NCBI GenBank assembly: GCA_041745535.1
Contig: JBGTIS010000178.1
Coordinates: 1-59,402, forward strand
Direction: 5' to 3'
Source of the DNA: JBGTIS01 sp041745535
GTDB lineage: Bacteria > Bacteroidota > Bacteroidia > Cytophagales > Cyclobacteriaceae
DNA: 59,402 bases
Shown here: positions 1-8,805 of the stretch, in pieces
How positions within the stretch are numbered: position 1 is the first letter of the stretch
Layout of the letters: each line of letters starts with the position of its first letter
The notes under the pieces: model-generated
Told to the model about the DNA's origin: nothing
Seen by the model: only the letters and a program-made list of their open reading frames with translations
Database searches by the model: none
Made by a program: the position numbers and the translations under genes

Positions 1-342
1 ACCACAATGACCTTTACCACATAGAGGCTGCTGGAGCTATTGAAAACTTTAGAAAGCGCTAAAATACCTACTAATGGCTTATTTATCAATTCGGATGCCG
101 GCTTTGAGGCGGAAAGTTTCCCTCAGGCCCGCGCTCAAAAAGAGATAATTGCCAATGTCGCTTGCCATAAGCGTAGTGGACCGCCGAGTGGTAGAAATTT
201 AGACAACAATCACATCCTAGACGAAGAACTATACCAGGAAAGATGTGCTATTGAACGAGCCGAGCCACGGGGGCCAGCTTGGAGAATTGAAATTAACCTA
301 CGGACAACATTTAAAAACTTTCTGTGTGTAAAATATATTTGA
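1..342 (+). pseudogene. IS5-like transposase remnant, frameshifted and 5' truncated by the window edge
   Basis: This is the 3' part of a DDE transposase of the IS5 type. Bases 3-38 read HNDLYHIEAAGA in one frame. The match then continues in another frame from about base 34 (LLKTLESAKIPTNGLF, then INSDAGFEAESF), so there is a frameshift near 30-37. The second frame carries IIANVACHKR and DEELYQERCAIERA, which resemble the C-terminal block around the last catalytic acidic residue of this family (normally DEELYKERFAIERTNAW). After the ERA the similarity decays and the frame ends at 342. No intact reading frame or clear terminal repeat is visible. The remnant is probably inactive; assignment rests on remembered family motifs. 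Confidence 0.7.
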
Positions 343-645
343 AAGAAGTACTAAGTGGATTTTCTAGAATAGAATAGGCATAGGGTTTAAAAAATCTATG
401 AAAGGTAATACCAAAAAACTTACTCATTGTTGGGATATTAGAACTTTCGCTTTAGCGGATTACAAAGCCTGAATAGTTGGGCAATAAAGTTGATTGACCA
501 AATAATCAGAAAGTTGACTATGCTTTACTTGATAGACTGTAGTTCCGATAGCGAAAGCCCTAGATATATAAGCGCTAAAACTCTATCATAAATAGATCTG
601 TATTATCAGCAGAGCAGGCTTTATTTCGCAGTGGAATAAAAAAAT
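343..645. other. Gene-free stretch between the transposase remnant and dnaN
   Basis: No convincing coding sequence on either strand. It holds an imperfect inverted repeat with 8-bp exact arms, CTTTCGCT at 444-451 and AGCGAAAG at 550-557. This could be debris of the neighbouring insertion sequence, or chance. The dnaN transcript ends into this stretch, but I see no good terminator hairpin. Confidence 0.5.
444..557. repeat. Inverted repeat, 8-bp arms, 98-bp spacer
   Basis: CTTTCGCT (444-451) and AGCGAAAG (550-557) are exact reverse complements, and the flanking bases partly extend the match (TTAGCGG against CCGAT). The repeat lies beside a transposase remnant, so it may be an old element end or a small non-autonomous element. 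The arms are short enough to arise by chance. Confidence 0.25.
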
Positions 646-1773
646 CTAAACGTAGTTATTCAGCATAACAGGCATTACCAACATCAAAATATCCTCATTT
701 TCTTCCTTTTCTTTAGGTACAATAATGCCTGCCCGGTTGGGTGCCGACATTTGCAGAATAACTTCCTCGTCATCTAGGTTAGTCAACATTTCAATAAGAA
801 ATCTGGCATTGAACCCTATTTCTATGTCGGCTCCTTCGTGTTCGCAGGAAAGAGTTTCTTTAGCTTCATTTGAAAAGTCCAGATCCTCAGCTGATATCTG
901 TAAGCTATTACCGGTAAGTTTAAGCCTTACCTGATGGGTAGTTTTATTGGCATAGATAGCGATGCGCTTCAGCGAACTTAAAAATTCCAGCCGGTTAATG
1001 GTCATATTATTATTATTATCAACCGGAATTACATTTTCATAATCAGGATAGCGCTCATCAATAAGCCGGCAAATCATTCTGATATTGTTGAACTGAAAAA
1101 AGGCATTAGAAGCATTAAACTGAATCTTTACAGTGACACTTTCACTTGGTAAAGTATTTTTTAATAAGCTAAGTGCTTTTCGGGGAATAATAATTGAAGA
1201 TTTTGCCTCACTCGAACCTACATCCAATCTTTTATATCTAATGAGCCGATGACCATCTGTGGCTACAAAGGTACTTCCCTTTCCGTTTAAGTTGAGGTAA
1301 ACACCTGTCATGGCCGGTCGCAATTCATCTGTGCTAGTGGCAAATATAGTATTAGATACAGCATGGCCCAGCACATCTGAAGTCATTTCAACTGAATATC
1401 CATCTTCTACTATAGGAATTTTTGGAAAATCAGTAGCGTTCTCTCCGGCTAACCGGTAATGGCCATTATCTGAACTAATTTCTACATTGTAAGTTGATTC
1501 ATCAATAGTAAAAGTAACAGGTTGTTCCGGTAAATTTTTGAGTGTATCGAGAAGAATTCGTGCAGGAACCGCAATGCTACCGTTTTCTTTGGCCTCTACA
1601 TTTAGCTCTGTAATCATAGAGGTTTGCAAGTCGGACGCGGTAATAATTAACTTTCCCTGCTTTATTTCGAATAAAAAGTTTTCCAGAATGGGGACAACCG
1701 GATTGGTGGTTATAACACCACTGATAGTGGAAAGTTGCTTTAATAACGCCGAAGAAGAAACAACAAATTTCAT
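646..1773 (-). CDS. dnaN: DNA polymerase III beta sliding clamp
   Basis: A 375-residue DnaN, the usual length. It forms the ring-shaped dimer that tethers DNA polymerase III to the template and acts as a docking platform for other replication and repair proteins. The N-terminus MKFVVSSSALLKQL, the central FVATDGHRLIRYKR segment and the C-terminal end MLVMPVMLNNYV fit the three-domain clamp fold. It lies downstream of tsf on the same strand but is separated by a terminator and 311 bases, so it is probably transcribed alone. It is not next to dnaA or recF in this window. Confidence 0.97.
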   Translation of the reverse strand: MKFVVSSSALLKQLSTISGVITTNPVVPILENFLFEIKQGKLIITASDLQTSMITELNVEAKENGSIAVPARILLDTLKNLPEQPVTFTIDESTYNVEISSDNGHYRLAGENATDFPKIPIVEDGYSVEMTSDVLGHAVSNTIFATSTDELRPAMTGVYLNLNGKGSTFVATDGHRLIRYKRLDVGSSEAKSSIIIPRKALSLLKNTLPSESVTVKIQFNASNAFFQFNNIRMICRLIDERYPDYENVIPVDNNNNMTINRLEFLSSLKRIAIYANKTTHQVRLKLTGNSLQISAEDLDFSNEAKETLSCEHEGADIEIGFNARFLIEMLTNLDDEEVILQMSAPNRAGIIVPKEKEENEDILMLVMPVMLNNYV

Positions 1774-1909
1774 ATGGTAGTAAAGAAAATTTTCAAAATA
1801 ACGGGCATGTAATCCTTCAAAAATCCCCCTTTAGGTAGGGTGCCTGCATGCATTGTAAGTGTACTAAAATGTTAAATCAGATAGTAAATATAAAAATTTA
1901 TCTTTGAAT

Positions 1910-1939
1910 CAAAGTGCATTTACATTATTAATTGTCAAA
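1910..1939 (-). promoter_or_regulatory. Candidate dnaN promoter (Bacteroidota type)
   Basis: Read on the minus strand: TTTG (1939-1936), 18 bases, then GCACTTTG (1917-1910). This is close to the Bacteroidota consensus TTTG-N19-TAnnTTTG. The same GCACTTTG octamer lies before the lipoprotein gene at 29802. The predicted start would give a leader of about 130 bases. Confidence 0.35.
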
Positions 1940-2036
1940 AATGCTTAATTATTTATAAAAATAACCTGACCTTCATTACAGTTCGGGCGGAAATCTGGTT
2001 TTTGGTGTTGGGATTGGGAATAAATAAAAAAGCAAC

Positions 2037-2063
2037 CAAAAAAAAGCCTGCATATAGCAGGCT
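2037..2063 (-). terminator. Rho-independent terminator of the rplM-rpsI-rpsB-tsf operon
   Basis: Minus strand: AGCCTGC (2063-2057), 5-base loop, GCAGGCT (2051-2045), then eight Ts. It sits just 22 bases beyond the tsf stop codon. Confidence 0.85.
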
Positions 2064-2084
2064 GACGCATTATTTTTGTGTCGG

Positions 2085-2912
2085 TTATCCTATGGAAACT
2101 CTTTTAAACTGAGCAACAGTCATGCCCTTGTGCACGCTGTTAAGGTACTGACCCACCGTCATGTTTGAGTCTTTGACAAAAGCCTGGTTTAGCAATGTGC
2201 TTTCTTTATAGAATTTACCAAGTTTTCCCTGTGCGATTTTATCAATCATTTGCTCAGGTTTTCCTTCAGCTCTTGCCTGCTCTCTACCAATTTCAAGTTC
2301 CCGCTCAATAGTAGCCGTATCTACATCGTCTTTATCTACAGCAACCGGATTCATGGCGGCAATTTGCATCGCTACATCTTTTCCCACTTCTTTAGCATCG
2401 GCATTAATACCTTTTAAGGCTACCAATACACCTAGTTTTTGGTTGGAATGTATATAAGGAACAACGGCCTCCCCACTTAAACGCTCATAAGCACTAATTT
2501 CTATTTTTTCCCCAATTTTACCAATAAGCTCAATTAGTTTCTCTTCTACGGTCAGATTTCCTATTTTCAGTTTTTTAAGATCTTCGACAGTAGCAGGTTT
2601 TTGAGAAAATGCTACCTGTAGGATATCCTGACCTAATTGCTGAAACTCATCGTTTTTACCAACAAAATCTGTTTCACAGGTTAAGGAAATCATGATAGCT
2701 TCTGTGCCATCATCAGAAGTTTGAATAAATATCGCTCCTTCGCTGGTTTCTCGGTCAGACCGGGACGCGGAAACTTTTTGTCCTTTTTTTCTGAGGATAT
2801 CAATAGCTTTCTCAATATCGCCATCGGCTTCAGTAAGTGCTTTTTTGCAGTCCATCATGCCTGCTCCTGTAATTTGCCGTAGCTTATTCACTTCTTGTGC
2901 TGTAATAGCCAT
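2085..2912 (-). CDS. tsf: Translation elongation factor Ts
   Basis: A 275-residue EF-Ts, which recycles EF-Tu by exchanging GDP for GTP. The N-terminal UBA-like segment (VNKLRQITGAGMMDCKKAL, about residues 8-26) and the TDFVGKNDEF motif (about residues 80-90) are diagnostic. The C-terminal part (MTVGQYLNSV) completes the dimerisation domain. It follows rpsB by 111 bases on the same strand and is closed by a strong terminator, so it is the last gene of the ribosomal operon. Confidence 0.97.
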   Translation of the reverse strand: MAITAQEVNKLRQITGAGMMDCKKALTEADGDIEKAIDILRKKGQKVSASRSDRETSEGAIFIQTSDDGTEAIMISLTCETDFVGKNDEFQQLGQDILQVAFSQKPATVEDLKKLKIGNLTVEEKLIELIGKIGEKIEISAYERLSGEAVVPYIHSNQKLGVLVALKGINADAKEVGKDVAMQIAAMNPVAVDKDDVDTATIERELEIGREQARAEGKPEQMIDKIAQGKLGKFYKESTLLNQAFVKDSNMTVGQYLNSVHKGMTVAQFKRVSIG

Positions 2913-3023
2913 ATCTTTATATAGGTTTTATTTTACGATTAAATTGATTCTAGAATTAATAAAAATTGAACACCGCTTTTCGTTCAGTGTTCAACCAGTA
3001 TTATTTTAATATGTGATTATTTT

Positions 3024-3824
3024 TTAATCCTCCTTAGAAGTTTCTTTTTCTTCTACCGCGACTTCATCTTCACCCTGCAGATCCACCTGCTTTTTCTTAT
3101 CTTCCTCTTCTTTCATTTTTGCTTCTTCTTTCTCCTGCTTACGCTCCATGATACCTTCTTCCACTGCGCGGCCAATGCGTTGTACAATTAATGAAATAGA
3201 TTTAAAGGCATCGTCGTTAGCAGGAATAGCAAAATCAACCTGATTCGGATCTGAGTTGGTATCAACAATAGCGATTACCGGAATGTTCAGTTTGTGTGCT
3301 TCTTTAACGGCAATATGTTCTCTTTTAATATCTACAATAAACAATGCTGCCGGCAAACGAGTCAAGTCAGCAATTCCGCTCAGGACGTTTTCCAGTTTTT
3401 CTTTCTCACGACCCAACATTAATCGCTCCCGCTTCGCCATATTGGTATAGGCATCTTCTTTCATCATCTTGTCAATAGACGATAATTTTCTGAGCGACTT
3501 ACGGATAGTGGCAAAATTAGTGAGCATACCCCCCAACCAACGATTGGTTACATAAGGCATTCTAAGCCGTTTTGCTTCTTCCGACACTACTTCTTGTGCC
3601 TGCTTTTTGGTAGCCACAAACATAATTTTTCGGCCCGACTTTACGATATTCTTAACTATTTTAGAAGCATCTTCCAGACAGGCCAATGTCTTATTTAGGT
3701 CGATTATATGAATACCGTTACGCTCCATAAAAATATACGGAGCCATTTTTGGATCCCATTTTCTGGTAAGGTGACCGAAGTGAACACCAGCATCCAATAA
3801 GTCTTTGTAAGTTAAATTATCCAT
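3024..3824 (-). CDS. rpsB: 30S ribosomal protein S2
   Basis: A 266-residue S2, essential for late 30S assembly and for S1 binding. The N-terminus (LLDAGVHFGHLTRKWDPKM), MFVATKKQAQEVV and NRWLGGMLTNFATI are typical. The C-terminal 35 or so residues are a run of Lys and Glu rather than folded sequence, a low-complexity tail seen in many Bacteroidota S2 proteins. It lies 119 bases after rpsI and ahead of tsf, the usual order. Confidence 0.97.
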   Translation of the reverse strand: MDNLTYKDLLDAGVHFGHLTRKWDPKMAPYIFMERNGIHIIDLNKTLACLEDASKIVKNIVKSGRKIMFVATKKQAQEVVSEEAKRLRMPYVTNRWLGGMLTNFATIRKSLRKLSSIDKMMKEDAYTNMAKRERLMLGREKEKLENVLSGIADLTRLPAALFIVDIKREHIAVKEAHKLNIPVIAIVDTNSDPNQVDFAIPANDDAFKSISLIVQRIGRAVEEGIMERKQEKEEAKMKEEEDKKKQVDLQGEDEVAVEEKETSKED

Positions 3825-3943
3825 TAGATTAATTTTCAGATTTTTTTATTTCTCAGTTATAAATTCAGGACAAACAGGGGCGGATAAACAAGGTAAAAAT
3901 ATTCTTTAACCATTTCCGTTCAGGAATTCCGCTTCAAAAATGC

Positions 3944-4330
3944 CTATCGTTTACTAAACTGGAATGATCTTCTGGCTTTTCTTTTGCCGTATTTTTTCCT
4001 TTCAACCATACGAGGGTCTCGCATTAAAAAGCCTTCTTTCTTTAATGGCGGACGAAACTCTGAGTTAATTTCGCATAAAGCTCTGGCAATAGCCATTCTG
4101 ATAGCTTCTGCCTGCCCTTTCAGGCCACCACCACCTACGTTAATCATTACATCGTAGTTGCCTGCCACATTCACTAAAGTGAGGGGCTGCATTACTACAG
4201 TCTGCAAAGTTTCTGTAGGAAAATATTCCTTTACGTCTTTATCGTTAATTGAAATAGTGCCTTTTCCCGATTGCACATAAATTCTGGCAACAGAGGTTTT
4301 TCTTCTTCCTATTGTGTTAATTACTTCCAT
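3944..4330 (-). CDS. rpsI: 30S ribosomal protein S9
   Basis: A 128-residue S9. Its C-terminal tail reaches the decoding site and contacts P-site tRNA. IGRRKTSVARIYV at the start, GGGLKGQAEAIRMAIARAL in the middle and the basic end KYGKRKARRSFQFSKR are all canonical, and the final Lys-Arg is retained. It begins 7 bases after the rplM stop codon, the usual coupled pair. Confidence 0.98.
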   Translation of the reverse strand: MEVINTIGRRKTSVARIYVQSGKGTISINDKDVKEYFPTETLQTVVMQPLTLVNVAGNYDVMINVGGGGLKGQAEAIRMAIARALCEINSEFRPPLKKEGFLMRDPRMVERKKYGKRKARRSFQFSKR

Positions 4331-4337
4331 GTAATTT

Positions 4338-4784
4338 TTATTTTAATACCATTTTTTCGGGATTCTGTGCTTCGTGCGGATGGACACCTTCCTCATATAT
4401 AAAAAGATTTTTGATTAGCTTTCTGCCCAAACGGTTTTTAGGGAGCATACCCTTCACAGCCATTTCCACCACACGGGTAGAAGATTTTTGCATCTCCTGA
4501 CGAGGTGTAGAAAATCGCTGACCACCCGGATAACCTGTATGTCGTACATACTGTTTCTTATCCATCTTTTTTCCGGTAAATCTGAGGTTGTTGGCATTCA
4601 CAATAATCACCTTGTCTCCGCAATCCACATGGGGCGTAAAACTTGGTTTATGCTTACCTCTGATAACTTTGGCTACTTCGCTGCAAACACGTCCTAATGG
4701 AGCATCTCCCGCATCTACTACGTACCACTTTTTCTCTACTGTCGCTTTGTTTGCTGACAGCGTTTTATAACTTAAAGTATTCAC
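4338..4784 (-). CDS. rplM: 50S ribosomal protein L13
   Basis: L13, an early-assembling 50S protein, first gene of the rplM-rpsI-rpsB-tsf operon. WYVVDAGDAPLGRVCSEVA and HTGYPGG are diagnostic, and the end HPHEAQNPEKM is usual. A longer frame opens at 4871, but I chose the GTG at 4784 (VNTLSYKTL), giving 148 residues, the normal length. The promoter at 4837-4867 lies inside the longer frame, so the extension cannot be fully transcribed from it. Confidence 0.93.
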   Translation of the reverse strand: MNTLSYKTLSANKATVEKKWYVVDAGDAPLGRVCSEVAKVIRGKHKPSFTPHVDCGDKVIIVNANNLRFTGKKMDKKQYVRHTGYPGGQRFSTPRQEMQKSSTRVVEMAVKGMLPKNRLGRKLIKNLFIYEEGVHPHEAQNPEKMVLK

Positions 4785-4836
4785 TTTTTTAAGTCTTTTT
4801 TTGCTATTAAAATTCGTCCTCTTTTTAAAAAGGTTA

Positions 4837-4867
4837 CAAAGGTAGGTTGTAATTATTTGAAATGCAA
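4837..4867 (-). promoter_or_regulatory. Promoter of the rplM operon (Bacteroidota type)
   Basis: Minus strand: TTG (4867-4865), exactly 20 bases, then TACCTTTG (4844-4837), a full match to TAnnTTTG. Transcription would begin near 4831, about 45 bases before the GTG start of rplM, and this supports the short L13. Confidence 0.65.
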
Positions 4868-4894
4868 CCACCGATCCGGATGTTTATAAAGGAT

Positions 4895-5608
4895 TTATCG
4901 ATATTTTTCCAACTGCTTCAGTAATACATCAAAATCTTTAGGATAAGGCGCGATTACTTTCAGTTTTTCACCATTGAGAAGACTAAATTCAATGCTATGC
5001 GCATGTAAAGATACCCTTTGCATCAAGGGTCGTTCTTCAGTAAACTTTTTTAAATGATAATTTTTTTTGATCTTGGAAAGAAAAAATGGTTCACCACCAT
5101 ATTGGGTATCACCTGCAATAGGAGCTTGCTGATGTGCCAAATGTGCGCGAATCTGATGAAATCTACCCGTTACAGGGCTACAGTCCAGTAAAGTGTGCAT
5201 TTTGAAAGCTGCTAATGTGGTAATAATGGTGGTTGCTAGCTTACCTTTTTGAAAATCTACTCTTGCCTGCCCATTACCCAAAATAACGATTGGAAAATCT
5301 AATACTAATTCATTAAACGCATGCAAACCATCAGCTACAGCATGATAATTTTTTTTTACTTTTCTTTTCTCAAACTGAATAGACATGGCCTGGTAAGCTT
5401 CCGGATTTTTTGCGATAACCAGCACCCCAGAAGTTTCTTTATCAAGCCGGTGACATACCTGGGCGGTAGCACAATACTTTTTGGCCATGCTCAACACATT
5501 CTCATCACTGCTACGATCTTCAAGTGTAGAGAGGTAAGGCGGTTTATTAATAATAATGTAATCTTGGGTTTCATGTATAATTAGGTCTTCAAACCTGATT
5601 TTCTTCAT
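4895..5608 (-). CDS. RluA-family pseudouridine synthase
   Basis: A 237-residue enzyme that isomerises uridine to pseudouridine in rRNA or tRNA. HRLDKETSG at residues 53-61 contains the catalytic Asp56, and the later GRFHQIRAHLAH motif is also typical of the RluA/RluC/RluD family. There is no N-terminal S4 RNA-binding domain, so it is a short RluA- or TruC-like member. Substrate cannot be told from sequence. It stands 23 bases beyond the far side of the rplM upstream region and reads in the same direction, but the rplM promoter lies between them. Confidence 0.9.
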   Translation of the reverse strand: MKKIRFEDLIIHETQDYIIINKPPYLSTLEDRSSDENVLSMAKKYCATAQVCHRLDKETSGVLVIAKNPEAYQAMSIQFEKRKVKKNYHAVADGLHAFNELVLDFPIVILGNGQARVDFQKGKLATTIITTLAAFKMHTLLDCSPVTGRFHQIRAHLAHQQAPIAGDTQYGGEPFFLSKIKKNYHLKKFTEERPLMQRVSLHAHSIEFSLLNGEKLKVIAPYPKDFDVLLKQLEKYR

Positions 5609-5688
5609 AGAGGGAGCATGTTAAGTGTGGGATAAGTTCGATAAATTTATCCTAGTCGAACTTACATTTTAACGGGAAAGTTTCTTAA

Positions 5689-7380
5689 TCAGGGTAAAAT
5701 AAATTTCAGGCTTACTCTTCTGTTGAGTTCACGTCCTTCTTTGTTATCGTCGTTGGTGGCCATTGGGTCTTCCTCACCATGGGTTCGAATTACAATCTTA
5801 TCCGGACGTATTTTTCCTTTTTCTGTAAGAAATTTAGATATCTGTTTTGCCCTGAGATCTGATATTTGCCGATTAATCTGCTTATTTCCTATTGCATCGG
5901 CATGGCCTTCAATCTGTAAAATCAATCCATCCTCCTCAGAAAGAATCTGATTAATTTTATTAAGCCGGGGCAGAAATTCTTTATTGATTTCAGTGCTGTT
6001 GAAGGTGAAATAAATATTTTTAGTTAATTGGCATTCTATTCTGTTATCGTTATTCACAATAATGGCATCATCGAAGGCAGTCATTAGTTTTTCTGATAAA
6101 CCTGACTTTATGGCCAAACGATTGGTATCCTCTTTTATTTGTGTGGGTTTTGCGGTAGATACTTTCGCTTTATTTTTAACAATAGCCGGATTTATCGCTA
6201 CTGCCTCATTATTCATACTCGAGGTAAGTGGTATGCTTTTTTCGCTTTCTGAATTCTCTGAGCCTTGGTTTGCTATAAAATTACTGTTCATTTCCAGGGT
6301 TTGCTTTCCTGTACCTATGGGTGCCTCACCTGGGTTCGCTTCCAATTCACCTTCCCCGGTTATTCTGTTATCAGTTTGGGCATTCGGAACCCGCATGGAA
6401 TTTTCTTCATTATTTAGCGAACGAAGAGCTAAAGGCTGTAAACTTTCATCAATAGGACGAAATTTTTCTGGTAAACTGGCTTTAAAAATATTTCTGTTCA
6501 GAGCCCTTTTTCTGTACGATTCAAAAAATATTTCTTCAAAATCATAAGTAATAGAAAAGTATGATTCTTCATTGCGGCTATTAATGGGTGCTCCTAAATT
6601 TTCCGGAACAGTCCAGTTTGTCCATGAGTCATCTAATCGCTTGGCGTAAAAAATATCTCCGCCACCTAATGTAGCATGACCTTCCGATACAAAAAATAAA
6701 CTTTTACCATCTGATCCCAGAAATGGCGCATATTCGTCTTTACCTGTATTGATAATTTTACCCAGATTGAGTGGTTCACCAAAATTGCCATTTTCATTGG
6801 GAATGCTCACATATAAATCCTGACCCCCCTGAGGTTCTTTTTCGTCTTTTTTCTGGATGGCTAATAACAGTACATTGTCAGTATACGAATAATAAAAATC
6901 GGCAAACATACCTTTATTACTATAATTATAAATAGTTACTAACTCCGGTTCTGCCCATTTATCTTCCTGAAGAGAGGACCGGACTAATACTTTGGTAGTC
7001 TGTATGCCTAGTTTTTCGTAACTGTTAATAAAAATCCCCTCTTTGCCATCTGGGCTAATGCTTATTAGCGCATTTGCTTTTTTGTTATTAATTGGCTCTT
7101 TTAAATTTTTTGCCGTACTCCATTCACCATTTTCTAGCAATAGCGAATACCATATATCTTGTTTATCCTTTTCGCCATTTACATTTTCAGGATGATACCG
7201 CCGACAGAAATATAAAGTTGACCCATCGTGAGAGATCATAGGACGAGCCTCTATATAAGGTGAGTTAATAGTTTTAGACAACGGATATTTTTCAGTATTC
7301 TCCGCTGAGGTTGGTTGTGAAAAAGCACAGGTACTATAAAAGTTAATCGCGCATGCGATTAAAATCAGCTCCTTTTTCAT
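5689..7380 (-). CDS. PD40 beta-propeller / OmpA-family outer-membrane protein
   Basis: A 563-residue exported protein. Residues 1-21 look like a signal peptide (ending TCAFSQ). The first half holds WD40-like (PD40) repeats such as ISHDGSTLYFCRR, ISPDGKEGIFI and LGSDGKSLFFVSEG. A polar linker follows (about residues 310-430). The last 110 or so residues are an OmpA-type peptidoglycan-binding domain (IEGHADAIGNKQINRQISDLRA and a terminal RELNRRVSLKF). This architecture is common in Bacteroidota; it anchors the envelope to peptidoglycan and resembles PorE-like T9SS accessory proteins, but I cannot assign that role. Confidence 0.85.
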   Translation of the reverse strand: MKKELILIACAINFYSTCAFSQPTSAENTEKYPLSKTINSPYIEARPMISHDGSTLYFCRRYHPENVNGEKDKQDIWYSLLLENGEWSTAKNLKEPINNKKANALISISPDGKEGIFINSYEKLGIQTTKVLVRSSLQEDKWAEPELVTIYNYSNKGMFADFYYSYTDNVLLLAIQKKDEKEPQGGQDLYVSIPNENGNFGEPLNLGKIINTGKDEYAPFLGSDGKSLFFVSEGHATLGGGDIFYAKRLDDSWTNWTVPENLGAPINSRNEESYFSITYDFEEIFFESYRKRALNRNIFKASLPEKFRPIDESLQPLALRSLNNEENSMRVPNAQTDNRITGEGELEANPGEAPIGTGKQTLEMNSNFIANQGSENSESEKSIPLTSSMNNEAVAINPAIVKNKAKVSTAKPTQIKEDTNRLAIKSGLSEKLMTAFDDAIIVNNDNRIECQLTKNIYFTFNSTEINKEFLPRLNKINQILSEEDGLILQIEGHADAIGNKQINRQISDLRAKQISKFLTEKGKIRPDKIVIRTHGEEDPMATNDDNKEGRELNRRVSLKFILP

Positions 7381-7654
7381 CGTAAAAAATTAATTTGTTC
7401 TACAAAGAACCTTTTTCTGTAAACAGATTAAAAACAAATTTTTAAAAGAATGAGCGTAAAAGCTAATCTTTTTTTTCGCAAGTTACTGATTTATAACTTC
7501 TTATAAATAAAAAAGATGTCAAAATACCACAAAATAGCACATTTGTAATTTAGTATGTCAAAATATTAATATACTCCTAAGTATAATGGTTATATAGCAT
7601 ATATTAATTAATTATGTTTTTATATGATTTTTAAACTATTTTACTAGGAATATT

Positions 7655-8779
7655 ATGCATTTCAAGTTAAAATTTTTGTATTTTTTGACAGCTATTTTTC
7701 TTTTTTTTGGGATAGATAATTCACAAGCGCAAAGTAAGAAGCAACGAAATTATCGTAAAAAAAACCGAATAATTAGTACTTTTACTACGAAAAAGCTGCC
7801 ATTTCCTAAAGGTTACAGGTATACAGCACTTGAAATAGGGCCCAGTGCTTTCAACTATTTCGGTGACCTGGCTCCTAATAGTAGCCTCAATAGTACTGAT
7901 TTGTCATTTACCAAGCCGGGCTTTACTGTTTCAATCCGGCAAAAACTGAATGCCCGAGTGTTTATAAGAACAGATTTTGCCTGGGGCAGATTAGAAGGAG
8001 ATGATTTTGTCTCCGCTGATCCTACTGATAAAAATGCTATTTACAGATATACCCGTAATTTACAATTCCGTAACAACATCAAAGAATTAAACTTGGTGGG
8101 TATTGTGGAGCTTTTTGAAAACCGCTCATGGTACCTTAAAAGATCTGTTATTAATCCTTATGCATTTGGTGGTGTTGGCGTATTTTATCATGATCCTAAG
8201 GCAAAAGTTCCTGATACCGATGCAAGGGGGAATTCTTTACCTGAGGCCGGACAGTGGGTTTCGCTACAGCCGTTGGGTACCGAAGGCCAGTATTCAGCGG
8301 AAGTTGGTATTCAGCCTTATAAAAACATACAGGTTTCTATCCCATTTGGACTTGGCGTATATATGAAATTCAATAATCGGGTGGACCTGGGATTTGATAT
8401 TGGTTATCGCTATTTATTTTTCGACTATATTGATGACGTGAGTCAGAATTATGTCGACAAAGGCTTGCTAACTGACCCACTCGCCAAAGTTTTATCAGAT
8501 CGTTCTATGGAAACTACGGCAGTAATGTCCGGTACTGCCAGAAATATGGAAGCCATACAGGGAGTTACCACGCCTTATTCATATACGGGAGTAGACGGGC
8601 AGGCATACACCACCTTTTCGGGTTATGGACATGGATACCAAAACGATACCTACAACATCAGAGGTAATGCTGACAATAATGATATTTATTTAGTTACTAC
8701 GATCAGGCTATCGTACATTTTAGGTGGTAAAATGAATAACAGAAGAAAAGAGAGCCGAGGCATTTTCGATTTCAGATAG
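7655..8779 (+). CDS. DUF6089-type outer-membrane beta-barrel protein
   Basis: A 374-residue exported protein with a cleavable signal peptide (about 1-25, ending SQAQS). After a basic stretch (KKQRNYRKKNR) it has alternating hydrophobic and polar strands typical of a small barrel: ALEIGPSAFNYFGDLAP, GFTVSIRQKLNARVFIRTDFAWGRLEGDD, NPYAFGGVGVFYHDP, RVDLGFDIGYRYLFFDYIDDVS. These match the DUF6089 family, which is confined to Bacteroidota and of unknown function. The final ILGGKMNNRRKESR suggests the last strand ends inside the periplasm-facing tail. Transcribed alone, convergent with the kinase gene. Confidence 0.8.
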   Translation: MHFKLKFLYFLTAIFLFFGIDNSQAQSKKQRNYRKKNRIISTFTTKKLPFPKGYRYTALEIGPSAFNYFGDLAPNSSLNSTDLSFTKPGFTVSIRQKLNARVFIRTDFAWGRLEGDDFVSADPTDKNAIYRYTRNLQFRNNIKELNLVGIVELFENRSWYLKRSVINPYAFGGVGVFYHDPKAKVPDTDARGNSLPEAGQWVSLQPLGTEGQYSAEVGIQPYKNIQVSIPFGLGVYMKFNNRVDLGFDIGYRYLFFDYIDDVSQNYVDKGLLTDPLAKVLSDRSMETTAVMSGTARNMEAIQGVTTPYSYTGVDGQAYTTFSGYGHGYQNDTYNIRGNADNNDIYLVTTIRLSYILGGKMNNRRKESRGIFDFR

Positions 8780-8805
8780 AAAGCGGCACCTTTAAGGTTT
8801 AGCTT

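Larger units (their letters stand above)
1774..2084. other. tsf-dnaN intergenic region
   Basis: This 311-base gap holds the tsf operon terminator (2037-2063) and a candidate dnaN promoter (1910-1939), both on the minus strand. I see no RNA gene or small reading frame I can support. Confidence 0.6.

Noticed and set aside
646..1773. Replication origin near dnaN
   Set aside because: No dnaA, no cluster of DnaA boxes was recognised and dnaN lies next to the ribosomal operon.
4338..4871. 177-residue L13 with an N-terminal extension
   Set aside because: The extra residues have no family homology and contain the promoter.
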